Shown here: piece after piece, positions 6,077 through 9,320 of the stretch
Layout: each line of letters opens with the position of its first letter
Numbering within the stretch: position 1 is the first letter of the stretch
Source of the DNA: Ferruginibacter sp.
Lineage (GTDB): Bacteria; Bacteroidota; Bacteroidia; Chitinophagales; Chitinophagaceae
Reading direction: 5' to 3'
Assembly: GCA_025352435.1 (NCBI GenBank)
Contig: JANXTN010000190.1
Location: 1-9,320, forward strand
DNA length: 9,320 nucleotides
Translations under genes and position numbers: made by a program
The notes under the pieces: model-generated
What the model was told of the DNA's origin: nothing
The model's input: the letters and a program-made list of their open reading frames with translations, nothing else
Database searches by the model: none

Positions 6077-8758
6077 ATGATACATACGTATAGCGTTACA
6101 GGAATGAGCTGCAATGGTTGTCAGGCAACGGTTCAAAAATTATTATCGGAAGTGTCGGGGATAAAAAATGTTTCAGTTAATCTTCAAAAAGCAGAAGCAA
6201 CAATAGAAATGGACAGCCATATTCCTACGTCTCAATTGCAGGCAGCATTAAAAGATCATCCACGCTATCAATTGAATGAAAGAGAGAATGATCATAATGA
6301 AGTTACCTCGCAGAAAAAACCTATAGCCGTTATACATAACGAGGTCGTTGAAAACGGCGAAGGCACATATTATTGTCCGATGCGTTGCGAAGGGAATAAA
6401 ACCTATAATAAACCCGGCAATTGTCCCGTTTGCGGGATGTTTTTAGTGAAAGAAAATTCTACAGATATAAAAGAACCGAAAGAGGACACAAAAGCTCATC
6501 TGCTTAAAACTATTCCTGAAAATAATAATCAGGGATATTATTATTGCCCTATGCATTGTGAAGGTGATAAAACCTATGATAAGCCCGGGCAATGTCCTGT
6601 GTGTGGGATGAACTTAGAAAAAGCACCTTCTCTTTCTGTAAAAAAGAATCAGTACACTTGTCCGATGCATCCTGAAATTGTTAAGGATGCTCCGGGTTCC
6701 TGTCCCATTTGCGGAATGGACTTGGTTCCTCTAGAACCTGTAGAAGAAGATGAAAACAAAGCCTACAAAGATCTTTTAAAAAAATTTAAAATAGCCGTTA
6801 TGTTTACTGCTCCCATATTGCTGATAGCAATGTCGGACATGTTGATGAGTAATCCGCTCACCAAAGTAATGAGCCAGCAAAATTGGAATTGGGTACAGCT
6901 TATTTTATCAGTCCCTGTTATATTTTATGCAGGGTGGATGTTCTTTCAAAGAGCTTGGAGATCGGTAGTAACATGGAACCTGAATATGTTTACATTAATA
7001 GGCATTGGTACAGGTGTAGCCTTTTTATTCAGTGTTGCTGCAATGGTTGTACCTGATATTTTTCCTGCTCAGTTTAGAACAATGAGCGGTACGGTGTTCG
7101 TTTATTTTGAAGCAGCAACAGTCATCATCACATTGGTTTTATTGGGTCAGTTGCTTGAAGCTAAAGCACACAGCAGAACAAGTGGTGCAATAAAAGAATT
7201 ATTAAAATTAGTGCCCGCAGAAGCAACCCTTGTTGTAAATGGTGAAGAAAAAATTATCCCAATTGATGAAATAAAAAAAGGAGACCATTTGAGAGTAAAG
7301 CCAGGTGAAAAAATTGCTGTAGATGGCAAAGTGTTGGAAGGTGAAAGCAGTATTGATGAATCAATGATAACAGGCGAGCCAGTTCCTGTTGATAAAAAAA
7401 GCGGCGATCCTGTAACATCGGGAACTATAAATACTACAAAGAGTTTTGTAATGGAAGCGGAAAAAGTTGGTGCAGATACATTGCTTTCTCACATCATAAA
7501 AATGGTAAATGATGCAAGCCGTTCCAAAGCCCCTATCCAAAAACTTACAGACAGAATTTCTAAATATTTTGTCCCGGTAGTTGTGATAATCTCTATTCTT
7601 ACTTTTATTGTATGGGCTGTCTTTGGTCCTGAGCCAAAATATGTTTATGCCTTTGTAAATGCGATTGCTGTCTTGATCATAGCGTGTCCCTGTGCATTAG
7701 GATTAGCTACGCCAATGTCAGTAATGGTGGGTGTTGGTAAAGGTGCACAAAACGGTGTATTAATAAAAAATGCTGAAGCGCTTGAACACATGAATAAAGT
7801 AGATACATTAATTGTAGATAAAACCGGAACACTAACGGAAGGAAAACCATCTGTAGAAAAAGTGTTTGCGATAGAGGGATTTAAGGAAGATGATTTACTT
7901 CAACAGATTGCTTCCCTCAATAAATACAGCGAACATCCTCTGGCAGCCGCCATTGTAAAATTTAGCAATGACAAAAGTCTTTTATTTTCAGATGTTCACG
8001 ACTTTGCAGCAGTTGCAGGCAAAGGTGTAACAGGTACGGTAAACGGAAAAAAAATAGCTTTGGGTAATAAAAAGTTGATGGAAGAAATGCTATCTGCAAT
8101 ACCTGCAGATCTGGCAGAAAAAGTAAAGGAGGAGCAAAAAGCAGGCAAAACCGTTTCGTATATTTCAGCAGATAATGCTGCCGTAGGTTATATAACTATT
8201 ACAGATAAAATAAAAGAGACGAGTAAGAATGCCATTGATGAATTGCTGAGCGAAAACATTAAGATTATTATGATTACCGGTGATAACGCGGGCACTGCTA
8301 AAGCAGTTGCAGATGAATTGCATTTATCAGGCTATAAAGCGGAATACTTGCCGGAGGATAAATTAAACGAGATAAAAAAATTACAGGGTGAAGGTAAGAA
8401 AGTAGCAATGGCAGGTGATGGTATTAATGATTCTCCGGCATTAGCCCAGGCGAATGTGGGTATAGCAATGGGTACAGGTACGGATGTGGCAATAGAAAGC
8501 GCTGCTATTACGTTGGTTAAAGGCGATTTGCGTGGCATTGTAAAAGCGAAAAAATTAAGTCATGGTGTAATGAAAAATATATATCAGAATTTAGGGTTTG
8601 CTTTTATTTACAATGTCCTTGGTATTCCTATAGCAGCAGGGCTATTATATCCTTTTTTTAATATTTTATTATCACCAATGATAGCTGCATTGGCAATGAG
8701 TTTTAGCTCAGTTTCTGTTATCCTAAATTCCCTAAGATTAAGAGGATTAAAATTGTAG
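6077..8758 (+). CDS. copA: Cu(I)-exporting P1B-1 ATPase with HMA and three HMBDs
   Basis: An 893-residue inner-membrane pump that exports Cu(I) from the cytosol using ATP. An HMA domain lies at the N-terminus (GMSCNGC, Cys12/Cys15), followed by three HMBDs at about 96-126, 153-183 and 192-219. Eight membrane segments follow: four before the actuator domain, two around the CPC site, and two at the C-terminus. Key motifs are intact: TGEP at 432-435, Cys537-Pro-Cys539, phosphorylation motif DKTGT with Asp581, HP at 620-621, and GDGIND at 780-785. The P1B-1 copper signature is present as Tyr845-Asn846 in TM7 and MSFSS at 874-878 in TM8. The frame opens earlier at a TTG (6056), but that codon lies inside the -7 box; the ATG at 6077 starts right at the HMA strand ([12 protein letters not shown]). 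It has its own putative promoter and is separated from the upstream group. Silver transport is also likely for this family. Confidence 0.95.
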   Translation: MIHTYSVTGMSCNGCQATVQKLLSEVSGIKNVSVNLQKAEATIEMDSHIPTSQLQAALKDHPRYQLNERENDHNEVTSQKKPIAVIHNEVVENGEGTYYCPMRCEGNKTYNKPGNCPVCGMFLVKENSTDIKEPKEDTKAHLLKTIPENNNQGYYYCPMHCEGDKTYDKPGQCPVCGMNLEKAPSLSVKKNQYTCPMHPEIVKDAPGSCPICGMDLVPLEPVEEDENKAYKDLLKKFKIAVMFTAPILLIAMSDMLMSNPLTKVMSQQNWNWVQLILSVPVIFYAGWMFFQRAWRSVVTWNLNMFTLIGIGTGVAFLFSVAAMVVPDIFPAQFRTMSGTVFVYFEAATVIITLVLLGQLLEAKAHSRTSGAIKELLKLVPAEATLVVNGEEKIIPIDEIKKGDHLRVKPGEKIAVDGKVLEGESSIDESMITGEPVPVDKKSGDPVTSGTINTTKSFVMEAEKVGADTLLSHIIKMVNDASRSKAPIQKLTDRISKYFVPVVVIISILTFIVWAVFGPEPKYVYAFVNAIAVLIIACPCALGLATPMSVMVGVGKGAQNGVLIKNAEALEHMNKVDTLIVDKTGTLTEGKPSVEKVFAIEGFKEDDLLQQIASLNKYSEHPLAAAIVKFSNDKSLLFSDVHDFAAVAGKGVTGTVNGKKIALGNKKLMEEMLSAIPADLAEKVKEEQKAGKTVSYISADNAAVGYITITDKIKETSKNAIDELLSENIKIIMITGDNAGTAKAVADELHLSGYKAEYLPEDKLNEIKKLQGEGKKVAMAGDGINDSPALAQANVGIAMGTGTDVAIESAAITLVKGDLRGIVKAKKLSHGVMKNIYQNLGFAFIYNVLGIPIAAGLLYPFFNILLSPMIAALAMSFSSVSVILNSLRLRGLKL

Positions 8759-8919
8759 GACAGTCAGATAGTGAATAAAATTTTGATTGTTGTATCATAC
8801 TATCCAACAAACATGATAAGAGTTTAATAAAAAATAACAACCATTGTTGATTTATTATGTCATGCGGATCATATTGACCTTAAAATTCCTAAGCAATTAA
8901 CTCAGTGAACGGCTATAAA
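8759..8919. other. Non-coding gap between convergent ATPase and cupin genes
   Basis: No gene is supported. Weak inverted repeats could help end transcription from either side: GATAGT at 8767-8772 with ACTATC at 8799-8804 (26-base loop), and AACAA at 8836-8840 with TTGTT at 8844-8848 (three-base loop). Neither has a strong T-run, so I make no firm terminator call. Confidence 0.45.
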
Positions 8920-8931
8920 TTAGTCCGCATG
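8861..8931. repeat. Inverted repeat CATGCGGA / TCCGCATG
   Basis: CATGCGGA at 8861-8868 is repeated in inverse at 8924-8931, 55 bases away. The right arm overlaps the last codons of the cupin reading frame. The spacing is long for a terminator and its function is unknown. Confidence 0.35.
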
Positions 8932-9320
8932 TTTTGTTGTAAGCGTTAGTAAAAAAATGGTTTCTTCTTTTGCTAATACACTGTGCGCAATATTTTCATG
9001 GAATGCCAGCATTCCACCTTCACTTAATTCAACAGTTTGTTCGTCCGTTGTAAATAATATTTGTCCTTTCAGCACTTGTATGCTAATCATCCTTTTCGCA
9101 GAATGTTTTATCATTTCAGCATCTATATGTTATGCTGTAAGTACAATGTGCATACCATCAGTTTTAAAAACTGTTATAGCATTGCGCTCACTGGTATTCC
9201 ATGTTTTTTCTTCTCTGATTTGCCTGGTAAAACTGCACAGGTTAAACGTAACCAACGGTGCTACAATATCTGAATAATAAATTATTGGAGCATAAAAAAT
9301 ATATAGAAATTCACGGGGAG
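8920..9320 (-). pseudogene. Cupin-domain protein interrupted by an in-frame TAA; open to right window edge
   Basis: On the - strand, a single frame runs from the right edge to the stop at 8920. It encodes a small cupin: ...APLVTFNLCSFTRQI..., then TVFKTDGMHIVLTA, a TAA stop (plus-strand 9130-9132), then HIDAEMIKHSAKRMISIQVL, ILFTTDEQTVELSEGGML and HENIAHSVLA. The text on both sides of the stop continues as one cupin fold with no frame change, so a single base change (Tyr codon to TAA) or a sequencing error explains it. An ATG at 9112-9114 would allow only a 64-residue C-terminal piece, which lacks the first cupin strands. No in-frame ATG precedes the stop except an internal Met, so the true start is degraded, non-standard or outside the window. 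The family has no fixed function (small-molecule or metal binding). It faces the ATPase gene and need not belong to the copper locus. Confidence 0.7.

Noticed and set aside
8957..9277. A 106-residue open frame on the + strand at the right end
   Set aside because: It is antisense to the cupin reading frame, which has clear family-like sequence; the + translation is Ser/Ile/Cys-rich with no recognisable domain.

Overview
The window is a compact copper-handling locus from a Bacteroidota bacterium, probably near Chitinophagaceae or Sphingobacteriia. The evidence is AT-rich DNA, almost no Shine-Dalgarno sequences, a TAnnTTTG promoter box, and the style of the secreted proteins. Every intact gene is on the + strand. 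No mobile element, tRNA, rRNA or CRISPR array was seen.

Layout: (1) 1-842 is the 3' part of an outer-membrane beta-barrel protein of the MetA-like 'transporter' type. (2) 877-3990 encodes a very large multicopper oxidase with two N-terminal heavy-metal-binding domains (HMBD), a Met-rich insert and a CopB-like beta-barrel tail. (3) 4026-4277 is a small secreted single-HMBD protein. (4) 4312-4644 is a Cys-rich four-helix-bundle copper-storage protein (Csp/DUF326 type) without a signal peptide. A strong 14-bp hairpin follows at 4649-4687. (5) 4701-5144 is a secreted NTF2/SnoaL-like protein. (6) 5184-5849 is a DUF305 lipoprotein with two His-His motifs. (7) 5850-6076 is a regulatory gap with a palindrome and a Bacteroidota -7 box. 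(8) 6077-8758 encodes a P1B-1 Cu(I)-exporting ATPase with one HMA domain and three HMBDs. (9) 8759-8919 is non-coding. (10) 8920-9320, on the - strand, is a cupin gene interrupted by an in-frame stop; it converges on the ATPase gene.

Working model (inference): the ATPase moves cytosolic Cu(I) to the periplasm, and the Csp-like protein buffers Cu(I) in the cytosol. In the envelope, the small HMBD protein, the DUF305 lipoprotein and the Met/HMBD segments of the oxidase bind copper, and the oxidase converts Cu(I) to Cu(II). The two barrel-type proteins would act at the outer membrane. HMBDs recur in three genes (2 + 1 + 3 copies). No regulator gene lies in the window, so control must come from elsewhere. 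The first six genes are closely spaced and probably co-transcribed; the ATPase appears to have its own promoter.
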